From CAZRVH01 sp964603635 (GTDB taxonomy: Bacteria; Patescibacteriota; Gracilibacteria; Peribacterales; Peribacteraceae), in assembly GCA_964603635.1 (NCBI GenBank), contig CAZRVH010000009.1:1-42688 (forward strand): a stretch of 42,688 bases of DNA, given 5' to 3'. The stretch's first letter is position 1, and the number at the start of each line of letters is the position of its first letter. The notes beneath the pieces were generated by a model. That model did no database searches and was not told the DNA's origin. It was given only the letters and a program-made list of their open reading frames with translations. Below, piece after piece: positions 7,683 through 15,197 of this stretch. The position numbers and the translations under genes are program-made.

Positions 7683-8657
7683 ATGCAGCACGCGGAGATC
7701 ATCGGCCACAAGCGTCAGCTCGCGGAATTGCAAACCGACATCGACAGCGGGAATATCTCCCACGCGTACTTGTTCGCGGGTCCCGCGCATCTCGGTAAGA
7801 CGACCGTTGCGAAGTGGTTCGCGGAACAATTGATCACGAAGGATTTGGACGTGACCAAGAGGGACGACGCCCTGCGCCGCATGCACAATCTCACGCATCC
7901 GGATTTTTTGTCGTTGGATCAGTTGTGGATCGAGGAAGCGAGCGAGGATTACGAAATCATCGCGAAGAGCACGAACGTCCCCCAGCAGCACCGCGCCAAA
8001 ACGCCGACCATGAAGACCGATACGATCGGTATCGACGACGTGCGCGAGATTCAGAACCGCGTCCAGGAGACGGGTGAGGGCCACTGGCGCGTCTGCCTCA
8101 TCACGCGCATCGATCGCCTCCAGGAGGCCGCCGCGAATGCGTTTCTCAAGACGTTGGAAGAACCGCCACCCGGCCGCGTGTTCATCCTCACCACCGAGGC
8201 GCTGGATACGCTGCCCACCATCCTGTCGCGCACGCGCGTGGTTCACTTTGACCGCGTGTCCCCCGCCGACCTGGGGCCACTCCTGAAAAACGAATCCCCC
8301 GACGACGCGCACTTCCTGTCGCACTTGTCCCAGGGTGCGCCCGGGATGTTACTGCGACTCCTCCATGATCCCGATCTCCGTCGCGCGGAGAAGACGCTAC
8401 ATGCGCAGGCTGTATCATTCTGGAGTGCCCGCACGCCCTTGGAGCGCCTGAAGATTGTGGAGCCCTTGCTGGAACGCGGTACGGCGGCGGATCGTTTGCT
8501 TCTCCATCTCTCGCTGGCATTGCGCGAATACCCCCTACGCACCCATCGGCATGAACGCGAGTTGATGGAGCTCATCCGCGGTCTTGAAACCAACGCCTCG
8601 AGGCCCCTTCTTGTCCAGCGCTTTTTGCTGGGCTTGGAGGCGATGAAAACGGCCTAA
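7683..8657 (+). CDS. holB: DNA polymerase III, delta' subunit
   Basis: Delta' is the stator of the clamp loader that places the sliding clamp on DNA. The 324-aa AAA+ protein begins with IIGHKRQLAEL and HAYLFAGPAHLGKTTVAKWFAEQL, which carries a Walker A-like P-loop (GPAHLGKT, residues 38-45). It has the sensor strand and the hallmark AANAFLKTLEEPP near residues 154-166, then ILTTEALDTLPTILSRTRVVHF with the SRC-like SRT trio. The zinc-binding cysteines of many DnaX/delta' proteins are absent here, as in many delta' subunits. The final third is the helical collar domain. A TAGACT box at 7669-7674 ends eight bases before ATG 7683, so the mRNA may be leaderless. Confidence 0.85.
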   Translation: MQHAEIIGHKRQLAELQTDIDSGNISHAYLFAGPAHLGKTTVAKWFAEQLITKDLDVTKRDDALRRMHNLTHPDFLSLDQLWIEEASEDYEIIAKSTNVPQQHRAKTPTMKTDTIGIDDVREIQNRVQETGEGHWRVCLITRIDRLQEAAANAFLKTLEEPPPGRVFILTTEALDTLPTILSRTRVVHFDRVSPADLGPLLKNESPDDAHFLSHLSQGAPGMLLRLLHDPDLRRAEKTLHAQAVSFWSARTPLERLKIVEPLLERGTAADRLLLHLSLALREYPLRTHRHERELMELIRGLETNASRPLLVQRFLLGLEAMKTA

Positions 8658-8742
8658 AGTCCGTAGATTGGCTGTAGAATGCCGAAAACGGCTTTAAAAA
8701 CCATCGTTTTTTTTCGAAGGCTGCGCTAGTATCGTGGACCCT

Positions 8743-10020
8743 ATGGATATCCGATACCAGATCACCGGCGGCATCCCCCTGCAGGGCGAAGTCACCATCA
8801 GCGGCAGCAAGAACGCCGCCCTCCCCATGATCGCCACGACCGTCCTTGCGTCGGGTGAATCGGTCCTGACGAACGTGCCGCGCCTGCGTGATACCGAGCT
8901 CCTCCTGAAGATTTTGGAATTCCTGGGTGCCAAGACGAGCTTCGAGAACGGCACGGTACGCATCGATACGACGAACCTGGAAAGCAAGCCCATTCCCCAC
9001 GAATACGTCAGCAAGCTGCGCGGTGCCATCGTGCTCCTCGGCCCGCTGCTCGCACGCTTCGGCGTGGTCGAGATGTCGTATCCCGGAGGATGCGTGCTGG
9101 GCAAGCGTCCGGTGGAAGCACACGTCTTGGCGTTGGAACAGATGGGTGCCGTGAACATGAGCACGAACGAGGTGCTGCATTTGCAGGGTAAATTGCACGC
9201 CGCCCGCATCATCATGCCGGCCTTCTCCGTCACCGCGACGGAAATCGCCATGTGCGCCGCCGCGAGCGCGCCGGGTGAGACGCGCATCGACATCGCCACG
9301 GCCGAGCCGCACGTGCAGGCCGTTGCCCGCATGGTGCAATCCATGGGCGCTGAGGTGGATGGCATCGGTACCAACACGCTTATCATCCGCGGACGCAGCG
9401 ATCTCAAGCCGGTCGCCGCGCGCGTTCCCTTCGATTACCTGGAGGCGGGATGCTTCGTCATCGCCGCCCTCGTCACGAAGGGCAAGCTGCGGTTGCGCGA
9501 CGTCGATGCCGACGACCTTCTTTGCTTCCTGGATATCGTGAAGCGTGCCGGAGGCATCATGAAGTACACGCCGGAGGATCGCACGCTGTTCGTGGACGGC
9601 GAATTATCGTTCCTGAACGCCATGAAGGTCCAGACGGGCATCCACCCCGGATTCCCCACCGATCTCCAGGCTCCCATGGGCGTCCTCATGACGCAGGCGA
9701 AGGGTGTCAGCCGCATTTTCGAAACGATCTTCGAAGGACGCATGGCGTACCTCTACGAATTGGAGAAGATGGGCGCGCACGTGGAAATCCTCAATGCCCA
9801 CCAGGCGCTCATCATCGGGCCGACCCCGTTGAAAGGCCGCATCGTCGCGTCCAACGACATCCGCGCCGGCGCCGCCATGGTACTCGCGGGTCTCTGTGCC
9901 GAGGGCCAGACGACCATCACCGACGTGAAATACATCGAGCGCGGCTACGACCAGCTGGACGAGAAGCTGCGAAGTATCGGGGCGAAGATCGAGAGGACGG
10001 TGGTGGACGGGGGGGCGTGA
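8743..10020 (+). CDS. murA: UDP-N-acetylglucosamine 1-carboxyvinyltransferase MurA
   Basis: MurA adds enolpyruvate from PEP to UDP-GlcNAc, the first committed step of peptidoglycan synthesis. The 425-aa product shows VTISGSKNAALPMIA (substrate loop with Lys and Asn), the catalytic Cys in YPGGCVLGKRPVEAH (equivalent of E. coli Cys115), and FPTDLQAPMGVLMTQAKG. It ends with DIRAGAAMVLAGLCAEG..YIERGYDQLDEKL. It is therefore fosfomycin-sensitive in type (Cys, not Asp). An in-frame GTG at 8734 is possible, but it lies two bases after a TAGTAT -10 (8727-8732), so the ATG at 8743 is more likely. A GCTT-rich repeat follows the stop. Confidence 0.96.
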   Translation: MDIRYQITGGIPLQGEVTISGSKNAALPMIATTVLASGESVLTNVPRLRDTELLLKILEFLGAKTSFENGTVRIDTTNLESKPIPHEYVSKLRGAIVLLGPLLARFGVVEMSYPGGCVLGKRPVEAHVLALEQMGAVNMSTNEVLHLQGKLHAARIIMPAFSVTATEIAMCAAASAPGETRIDIATAEPHVQAVARMVQSMGAEVDGIGTNTLIIRGRSDLKPVAARVPFDYLEAGCFVIAALVTKGKLRLRDVDADDLLCFLDIVKRAGGIMKYTPEDRTLFVDGELSFLNAMKVQTGIHPGFPTDLQAPMGVLMTQAKGVSRIFETIFEGRMAYLYELEKMGAHVEILNAHQALIIGPTPLKGRIVASNDIRAGAAMVLAGLCAEGQTTITDVKYIERGYDQLDEKLRSIGAKIERTVVDGGA

Positions 10021-10121
10021 GCTTGAGAGCTTGCGAAGCTTGGAAAGCTTCAGAAGCTTTTACAAGGAAGGGTTCATTCTTTGAGAAGGTCTTGCCCAGC
10101 TTTCGAAGCTTTCCCAGCTTA
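10019..10121. repeat. GCTT-word tandem repeat with inverted partner downstream of murA
   Basis: The left arm (10020-10060) repeats GCTT every eight or nine bases (GCTTGAGA, GCTTGCGAA, GCTTGGAAA, GCTTCAGAA). The right arm (10095-10121) has AGCTTTCGA, AGCTTTCCC, AGCTTATCC. AAGCTT self-complementarity lets the arms pair. The unit is nine bases here rather than seven. It fills most of the gap between murA and the MBL-like gene. Confidence 0.65.
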
Positions 10122-10169
10122 TCCTCGATCTGGATTCACACCCGTCCATCCTCTACACTACCCTCAACC

Positions 10170-10697
10170 ATGCTCACCTACACCCTCGCCGGCCCCGCCT
10201 CCGTAAAGTGCACGGGCGGATCCATGCCCATCCTCTCCTACCCCGCCAAACCCCAGGAAGGAGCGGTGAACCTGTTCGCGTCTCCGGAGGAAGCTCCCAC
10301 GCGCGAGCGTATTTCCTGGCCGGGCGAATATGACGTGTCCGGTATCACGGTACGCGGCATCGGGCAGATGGAGGGGCAGAAGGTCTCCTACATGGTGGAG
10401 AACGACGGCGTGCGCACGGCGTTCATTTCCGCGCCGTTGGAAGACTGGGAGGCGATCGACATCGAGCACTTCGGGGATATCCACGTATTGGTCCTTCCCG
10501 CGGAAGACGCGAAGAAGTGCCAGATGCTTATCGATGAAATCGACCCGCGCGTCCTTATCCTCGTCCCCGGATTGGACGGTTCCATCAATCCCGACGTCTT
10601 GAAAGCCGCGGGTGCGCAGGGCAAGGAAATAACGAAGGATTTCAAGCTGAAGGGCATCGGCGGTGCCGAAGGTCGCGAAGTGGTGGTTCTTGGCTGA
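10170..10697 (+). CDS. MBL-fold-like protein without metal ligands
   Basis: The 175-aa product resembles the short metallo-beta-lactamase-fold proteins related to the UlaG/YtnP side of the superfamily. The clue is the conserved ISWPGEYDVSGITVRGIG segment (about residues 49-66), followed by alternating strands such as TAFISAPL, DIHVLVLP and PRVLILVPG. The catalytic HxHxDH motif is absent, as are the downstream metal-binding His/Asp, so hydrolase activity is unlikely. The long upstream open frame overlapping murA is a frame shadow. ATG 10170 starts the recognisable fold. The gene sits between murA and a tRNA region; role unknown. Confidence 0.6.
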   Translation: MLTYTLAGPASVKCTGGSMPILSYPAKPQEGAVNLFASPEEAPTRERISWPGEYDVSGITVRGIGQMEGQKVSYMVENDGVRTAFISAPLEDWEAIDIEHFGDIHVLVLPAEDAKKCQMLIDEIDPRVLILVPGLDGSINPDVLKAAGAQGKEITKDFKLKGIGGAEGREVVVLG

Positions 10698-10740
10698 TTT
10701 TCCGCATGATTCGAATGATGGAATAGGCTATCATTTTGCC

Positions 10741-10834
10741 GTGGTCCCGTAGTTCCCGCCTTCGCTTCTGAGCTTCGGCGGGCAGGCAACAGTGGGCGTG
10801 TACGGCACGCACATCAAAAGAACTGTTCGGACCC
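10741..10834 (+). ncRNA. Candidate structured RNA upstream of tRNA-Arg
   Basis: The segment folds as a closed multi-branch structure. GGTCC (10743-10747) pairs with GGACC (10829-10833). AGTTC (10751-10755) pairs with GAACT (10820-10824). CCGCC (10756-10760) pairs with GGCGG (10777-10781). GCGTG (10796-10800) pairs with CACGC (10806-10810). All pairs are Watson-Crick. The first hairpin also matches a dispersed repeat (28656-28683), so part of it may be a mobile palindrome. I recognise no RNA family. It is not a tRNA: there is no T-loop or anticodon arm. Confidence 0.4.
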
Positions 10835-10864
10835 TTGCTCTTTCCCTCTCCAATTTCCATACGT

Positions 10865-10939
10865 GGCCCTGTAGTTCAACGGATAGAACGACCCTCTCCT
10901 AAGGGGTAAATGCAGGTTCAATTCCTACCAGGGCTACCA
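10865..10939 (+). tRNA. tRNA-Arg(CCU), CCA encoded
   Basis: A cloverleaf of 75 nt. The acceptor GGCCCTG pairs with CAGGGCT (one G-U), followed by discriminator A and an encoded CCA. The D-stem is GTTC/GAAC. The anticodon stem is ACCCT/GGGGT with loop CTCCTAA, giving anticodon CCU for AGG codons. The T-arm is GCAGG-TTCAATT-CCTAC with one C-A mismatch. A lipoprotein gene begins ten bases after the CCA end. Confidence 0.9.
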
Positions 10940-10948
10940 TCTCTCCTT

Positions 10949-11179
10949 ATGTGTCCTAACCGCATCCCACTTCTCCTCGCCGGCGTTACCTCCGCATTAC
11001 TCATCGCCTGCGCGCCTGCAAACGTCGCCAAGGACCCCGCGACGGATCCTTCCTGCATCGTCTATTTCGACGGATGCAACACCTGCACCAAGATGGGGGG
11101 AGGAATCGGATGCACGAAAAAAGCGTGCGAGCCGGGCAGCATGGAAAAGCCGTACTGCCTGGAATTTGATTCAAAATAA
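10949..11179 (+). CDS. Small cysteine-rich lipoprotein, 76 aa
   Basis: From ATG 10949 the product has a lipoprotein signal (charged CPNR start, hydrophobic LLLAGVTSALLIAC, lipobox LIAC with Cys near residue 21). A short mature part with six more cysteines follows (CIVYFDGCNTC, GIGCTKKAC, PYC). The Cys spacing suggests disulfides or a metal site at the cell surface. I do not recognise the family. The start codon lies only nine bases after the tRNA CCA end, so the mRNA may arise by tRNA 3' processing of a shared transcript, or be leaderless. No Shine-Dalgarno is seen. Confidence 0.65.
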   Translation: MCPNRIPLLLAGVTSALLIACAPANVAKDPATDPSCIVYFDGCNTCTKMGGGIGCTKKACEPGSMEKPYCLEFDSK

Positions 11180-11262
11180 AATCGGGCGCGGGAGGTCCCG
11201 CCGGACATTCTCCCGGAGCGTGGACGAAACCGGTCGGACTTGGTATCGATGACGGGGCCGTA

Positions 11263-11271
11263 TGCTATACT
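11263..11271 (+). promoter_or_regulatory. Extended -10 promoter of the second SLH gene
   Basis: TGCTATACT ends nine bases before the ATG at 11281, predicting a leaderless mRNA. TTGGTA at 11240-11245 could serve as a -35, but with a 20-base spacer. The 9-mer is the same as that before secA. Confidence 0.6.
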
Positions 11272-11280
11272 GGGAACCAT

Positions 11281-12981
11281 ATGAAACACCCTCTCCTCGC
11301 ACTCGGTCTTCTTGCCGTACCCACCATGGCATTCGCCCTCGATTTTTCCGAGAGCAGCGCGCGGTACGCCGACAGCTCATCTTTCAGCCGCGCCGAACGC
11401 GCGGGCATCAGCGTGCTTACGAACCTTGGCGCCGTTTCCGGCAATCCCGACGGCACGTACGCGGCAGGCCGCACCCTCAACCGCGCCGAATTCCTAAAAA
11501 TCGTTTTGAAAAGCGCCCCCGTCCAGGATTTCGTGGATGCGGATACATCGAACTGCTTCCCGGACGTGAAAGCCGCGGATTGGTACAGCATGTACGTGTG
11601 CGCCGCGAAGCGCAAAGGCATGGTAAGCGGTTATCCGGATGGCACGTTCAAGCCCTCGAATCCCGTCAACTATGCGGAGGCGATCAAAATGCTCACGGAA
11701 CTCTACGGATATGATCTCCCTTCGCCGTCCCCGACCGAGCGCTGGGCGTGGTATACGGGGTACGTACGTGCCGCCACGGATCGCGGTGTACTTTTTTCCG
11801 ATGAACTTTCCTACGACACCCTGCTGACCCGTGGACGCATGGCCCGGCTTGCGGCCGCATATCGCACGGAGCACGACGGGGATCTGCCTGCCTACCGCGC
11901 GTGGGAATCCGGACAGGGATCGTCTTCGGTACCATCGAGTGCCCCCTCTTCATCCGGCTTGAGCGCGTCGTCGGTCTCGTCCGTCACCTCCGCCACGGTC
12001 TCTTCCTCATCTTCTTCAATCGCGTCGTCCGTCGCGAGCAGCGCTTCTTCCCTGGCCGCCGCGGCGTTCCCGGCCACGAGCCATTTCCTGGTGAGCGGAG
12101 AGACATCCCCCGTCATCATGGACGGCACGTTCCCGCAGTTGGATGAAGACGGAGTGTTGCGCCGCATCGTCGTGCTTCTGCGCAGGGAGGTGAAATCATT
12201 CGATACGTTGTCCTTCGTGAATGCCGCCGGAACGGAAATCGCCAGGCTCCGCCTTGCCACGGGCGACAACACGGACAACCGCCGATTCGAACTCATCGTC
12301 ACGGACGACCGCCTCACGTTGGCCAAGGATTCGTCGACGGTCCTCGGCATCCGCGCCAACCTGAAGCCGCGCGACAACGGGGGCGTCTCCAACGAACTGG
12401 TGGAAGTGGAGAATTATTTCATCGAGACGCAGGGGAAAACGACCGGCAATACGCGCCAGATCGTGCCGACGAACACGCATTACCCCATGCACCAAAGCAC
12501 GCACGGAACCATCCTCGCCGTGCGCAATCTCCTGTCATCCGGGCCGATCAAGGCGGGAAATGACCAGCTCATCGCGTCGTTCTCCATCGCGGGCAAGTCC
12601 GCCACAGGGGCAACACTGACCTTATCCAGCTTGGAATTCATCCTCCAGAAGTCGAACGTCACGGTCTCCCACATCCGTATCGGGGGAGCGGCTGCGTTGG
12701 AGCAGCAGGATTGCGGATTGGAACAGACGGATATCCTGCGAATCACGTGCACCCTTATTCCAGACACTTTCAAAACGATCGGATCCACTCCGCGCACGAT
12801 TTCCATTTATGCGGACCTAGCGGTGTCGGGTGATACGGGTTCCTTGCAACTGCTCTTCGAAGGTCGTGGCAAGGTCGGCCAGAACGGCGCGTTGCGCTGG
12901 AACGACGGCACCTCCACGTTCAACTGGATCGAGGCGACGGTGCCCCTGGAAAACGGCCCGGCTTGGACGGTGACGAAGTAG
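11281..12981 (+). CDS. Secreted SLH-domain protein with Ser-rich linker
   Basis: The 566-aa envelope protein has a signal peptide (LLALGLLAVPTMAFA, cleavage near residue 19). Three SLH-like repeats follow between residues 30 and 195 (GNPDGTYAAGRTLNRAEF; CFPDVKAADWYSMYVC with GYPDGTFKPSNPVNYAEA; WYTGYVRAATDRGV with LLTRGRMARL). A serine-rich linker of about 55 residues comes next (residues 216-265), and then a roughly 290-residue beta-rich C-terminal region, probably Ig-like, facing outside. The C-terminal part contains one cysteine pair (DCGLEQTDILRITC). The linker is a typical extended cell-wall spacer. The substrate or partner is unknown. It shares the SLH architecture with the 6227 gene but no close similarity elsewhere. 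Confidence 0.8.
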   Translation: MKHPLLALGLLAVPTMAFALDFSESSARYADSSSFSRAERAGISVLTNLGAVSGNPDGTYAAGRTLNRAEFLKIVLKSAPVQDFVDADTSNCFPDVKAADWYSMYVCAAKRKGMVSGYPDGTFKPSNPVNYAEAIKMLTELYGYDLPSPSPTERWAWYTGYVRAATDRGVLFSDELSYDTLLTRGRMARLAAAYRTEHDGDLPAYRAWESGQGSSSVPSSAPSSSGLSASSVSSVTSATVSSSSSSIASSVASSASSLAAAAFPATSHFLVSGETSPVIMDGTFPQLDEDGVLRRIVVLLRREVKSFDTLSFVNAAGTEIARLRLATGDNTDNRRFELIVTDDRLTLAKDSSTVLGIRANLKPRDNGGVSNELVEVENYFIETQGKTTGNTRQIVPTNTHYPMHQSTHGTILAVRNLLSSGPIKAGNDQLIASFSIAGKSATGATLTLSSLEFILQKSNVTVSHIRIGGAAALEQQDCGLEQTDILRITCTLIPDTFKTIGSTPRTISIYADLAVSGDTGSLQLLFEGRGKVGQNGALRWNDGTSTFNWIEATVPLENGPAWTVTK

Positions 12982-12984
12982 GAT

Positions 12985-13056
12985 TAGCTTGTAGGTGGTA
13001 GCTGGTAGCTTGTAGGGACAATCGCTGTATAAACTACAACCTACAAGCCACAAGCT
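12985..13056. repeat. Heptamer tandem repeat with inverted partner between convergent genes
   Basis: Left arm units TAGCTTG, TAGGTGG, TAGCTGG, TAGCTTG, TAGGGAC (12985-13019). The right arm (13028-13056) in reverse complement gives TGGCTTG, TAGGTTG, TAGTTTA. It may act as a bidirectional terminator hairpin between the SLH gene and the PyrF-like gene. The word matches that at 25093-25127. Confidence 0.75.
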
Positions 13057-13875
13057 TTACAGTAATTCCTTCACATCCCTTGCAATCCTCTCCGCTGCCA
13101 GCCGCGCTTTTTCCTGCCAGTCGCTTCCCTGCGAGGCGTAGGCGATATCTTCGGCCGCAAGCGCCAGCGCTCCCGTGCCGTCCGGCAGGAATCCGTGCTT
13201 CATGGAGGCCGCCATCGGCACAAGGAACGGGATATGCGGCATGAGGGTGCGCAGGTATTTCATTTCCTCGGGATACGCGGGCCCCACGACCGCCCCCACG
13301 AAGCTCAGGTTGGTCTCCGGACCGATATGGTGCATGCCCCAGCTCTCGGTGAGTTGCGCCACATGCTCGTGCACCACTTCGTCCCCGATGGGCAGGTCCT
13401 GCACGTCCGTGGAACTTTCATTGCCCGTCTTCACCAGTACGTAGATTCCCTTGCCGCTCTCCGCGCACTTTTCGATGAACGGGACGATGCCGTCTTCCCC
13501 GAGGTAAGGATTCACGGTCAATGCGTCCACCGCGCTTCCTTCGTGCAGGTATGCCTCCGCGTAGGCCGTGCACGCGTCACCGATGCCGCTCCTGTTGCCG
13601 TCCGCGATGACGACCAGTCCGTTTTCCTTCGCGTACGCGCACGTCTTCCAAAACGCGCGCATACCTTCCCAGCCCAACGCCTCGTAGTGCGGCATGCCGA
13701 CGATTACCGCCGCGGCGCTGTCCTTCACGGCATCGATAATCCCTTCGCCGAAGCGCAGCACGCCCTCGGCATCCTTGGGGATTCCTTCCGGCAACTTGCC
13801 GAGCTCCGGGTCCAGCGGGACGCACAAGGCGGATGTTGCCTGGATTCGCTTGGTAAGGGCGTCTGCGTAGTGCAT
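13057..13875 (-). CDS. PyrF (type 2)-like TIM-barrel protein lacking catalytic residues
   Basis: The 272-aa product aligns with type-2 orotidine-5'-phosphate decarboxylases: CVPLDPELGKLPEG, VDALTVNPYLGEDGIVPFIE, GIYVLVKTGNESSTDVQDL, and the strand FVGAVVG..YPEEMKYLR. The active site is eroded. The family motif DAKRGDIG reads DGNRSGIG, losing the catalytic Lys and the second Asp. The KPQ-type segment reads GMPHYEALG. The phosphate loop GxGAQGG and the NSSR motif are replaced by PMAASMKHG and ALAAEDIAYA. UMP synthesis by this protein is therefore unlikely; a new ligand or a structural role is possible. ATG 13875 is preferred to the longer frame because family homology begins there. Confidence 0.7.
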   Translation of the reverse strand: MHYADALTKRIQATSALCVPLDPELGKLPEGIPKDAEGVLRFGEGIIDAVKDSAAAVIVGMPHYEALGWEGMRAFWKTCAYAKENGLVVIADGNRSGIGDACTAYAEAYLHEGSAVDALTVNPYLGEDGIVPFIEKCAESGKGIYVLVKTGNESSTDVQDLPIGDEVVHEHVAQLTESWGMHHIGPETNLSFVGAVVGPAYPEEMKYLRTLMPHIPFLVPMAASMKHGFLPDGTGALALAAEDIAYASQGSDWQEKARLAAERIARDVKELL

Positions 13876-13916
13876 AGGGCAAAAGGATAGCCTACGAAAA
13901 GCGAAAAGACGAACCG

Positions 13917-13947
13917 TTGACAATAATTGAGGGAAGGAGCATACAAT
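13917..13947 (+). promoter_or_regulatory. Promoter for the 14001 gene
   Basis: TTGACA at 13917-13922 and TACAAT at 13942-13947 with a 19-base spacer (longer than ideal). The gene has a clear AGGAG Shine-Dalgarno at 13990-13994. Confidence 0.5.
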
Positions 13948-14000
13948 CCCGGTTTTGATCCGTTCTTTAGACACGCCGTTCATGACAAAAGGAGTTAGCC

Positions 14001-14600
14001 ATGTCAGTCGTCGCAAGCCCCCTTTCTGTGTATCCCGCAACGATGCTGAGCCGGTTGGTCGCCTCGAAGATTCTCCAAAAGGACCATGTATTGGAGGTTC
14101 CTGATCTTCCTCACGAATTCATTCCGGAAGAATTCGCCCTCTTTCCCCCGACGCCGCGCAAGCCCGTCGTGGAGATTCCGCCTTTCCTGGTGGCCCCGTT
14201 TTCAGAATTGCAGCAACTCGGTCCACTCGCTCCGCATAAACCCGTCTATCGCTGGTTGCCCGCTACGGGCCAAACCGGTTTGTACTGGGTTCGTGGGGTT
14301 GTCATGGTCTTGGGCAAGGCGCACCTTCCCTCGCGCCAAGAATTACTCGGTTGCAATTTGAGTTATGGGGAGGCGGCCTGCCTCATGGCGCAGTTTCCCG
14401 AATTTGGCTCCTGCCGCACGCGGCAGCCCAGGTATCCTGTCCTGCAGGCACGTTACAGCCGCCGACGGAAGCGTATCGTCCTCAACGACGAATCGCACGG
14501 CGGCAACGACATGTTTCGGTTCGTCACCTTTTTGAAGAATGGTGGCCGCCTGAACCCCCCAAGCGCCGTCATGTCGGTCCGCGTACCAGCCGCGGCCTAG
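14001..14600 (+). CDS. Hypothetical protein, 199 aa
   Basis: I do not recognise it. It starts at ATG 14001 with AGGAG six bases upstream, one of the few strong Shine-Dalgarno sites here. The first 85 residues are rich in proline and hydrophobic residues (EEFALFPPTPRKP, VEIPPFLVAPF). The middle holds TGLYWVRGVVMVLG. The C-terminal part is basic (RQPRYPVLQARYSRRRKRIV). There is no signal peptide or membrane segment. It has its own promoter and a strong terminator at 14633-14670, so it is a single-gene unit. This regulatory layout (promoter, Shine-Dalgarno, terminator) is shared with the unknown genes at 795 and 39564. Confidence 0.75.
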   Translation: MSVVASPLSVYPATMLSRLVASKILQKDHVLEVPDLPHEFIPEEFALFPPTPRKPVVEIPPFLVAPFSELQQLGPLAPHKPVYRWLPATGQTGLYWVRGVVMVLGKAHLPSRQELLGCNLSYGEAACLMAQFPEFGSCRTRQPRYPVLQARYSRRRKRIVLNDESHGGNDMFRFVTFLKNGGRLNPPSAVMSVRVPAAA

Positions 14601-14632
14601 GCTGCGCGTCTCTTTTTGATCAAAACCCCTGT

Positions 14633-14670
14633 CGCCATGTACCCACCTTGCGGTACATGGCGCTTTTTTA
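14633..14670 (+). terminator. Intrinsic terminator of the 14001 gene
   Basis: An 11-bp stem (CGCCATGTACC / GGTACATGGCG) with an 8-base loop is followed by CTTTTTTA. The convergent transposase gene stops two bases further on. Confidence 0.88.
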
Positions 14671-14671
14671 A

Positions 14672-15196
14672 TCATTCGATAGGATCCAGAAGATGCGGGA
14701 AATGGATCGAGGACCAAGGCCAGTCCTCGGGTTTTGAAACAAGGCGATGACCGTATGCATTATTCCGGACATAGCGAAGTGCAGCCGCTAATTGATCATC
14801 GTTTTTAATACGCTCGTCATAAAACCCCTTTTGCCAGCCGGAAAAATTCCCATGGCTTCGCACATCAGAAATATGCATCAATCCCTTCATCCGTAGCGGA
14901 GGTTCGCGAACCTCCGCTGCAGGAATGTTAAAATTTTCGCGAATGTCACGGGAAATATTTCGTTTCAAGGAATGCATGAACGGACTGATGCCTTTGTCGA
15001 GTGCGCGTACGACAATGTGTATATGGTTCGGCACAATGCAAAATGCATACAAACGTAGATCGTATAGTCGTTTCGACATCATCAGGTTATCCATGATGAT
15101 TTCCGGAATGTCCGGCATAGTGCACCATGGGATGCGGTTGCGTGCATTTGTTACGAGATGAAACGTTCCGATTTGTGAAAAATGTGACTGCGTCAT
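14672..15196 (-). CDS. REP-associated tyrosine transposase (RAYT, Y1/IS200-like)
   Basis: The 174-aa product is a single-domain HUH/Y1 transposase of the RAYT group, which mobilises palindromic REP elements through single-strand cleavage. The HUH motif is PNHIHIVV (about residues 56-63). The catalytic tyrosine helix is GWQKGFYDERIKNDDQL, and the C-terminal RAYT signature reads ALRYVRNNAYGHRLVSKPEDWPWSS. The ORF can extend upstream into comM, but the ATG at 15196 follows the comM stop by one base (TGA-T-ATG), giving coupled translation. A 24-base perfect palindrome (14895-14918) sits inside the coding sequence. No terminal repeats of an IS are seen, as expected for a domesticated RAYT. Confidence 0.85.
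   Translation of the reverse strand: MTQSHFSQIGTFHLVTNARNRIPWCTMPDIPEIIMDNLMMSKRLYDLRLYAFCIVPNHIHIVVRALDKGISPFMHSLKRNISRDIRENFNIPAAEVREPPLRMKGLMHISDVRSHGNFSGWQKGFYDERIKNDDQLAAALRYVRNNAYGHRLVSKPEDWPWSSIHFPHLLDPIE
14895..14918. repeat. Perfect 24-base palindrome within the RAYT gene
   Basis: A perfect self-complementary stretch, AGCGGAGG at the left and CCTCCGCT at the right, centred on TTCGCGAA. It is translated in frame as AEVREPPLR between helices of the transposase. It has the look of a REP hairpin of the kind RAYT proteins bind. Confidence 0.75.
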
Positions 15197-15197
15197 A

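Noticed and set aside
10741..10834. Second tRNA upstream of tRNA-Arg, suggested by a similar GTGG-CC-GTAGTTC opening
   Set aside because: No anticodon arm or T-loop can be drawn, and the 3' part forms other helices. Kept only as an unassigned RNA candidate.
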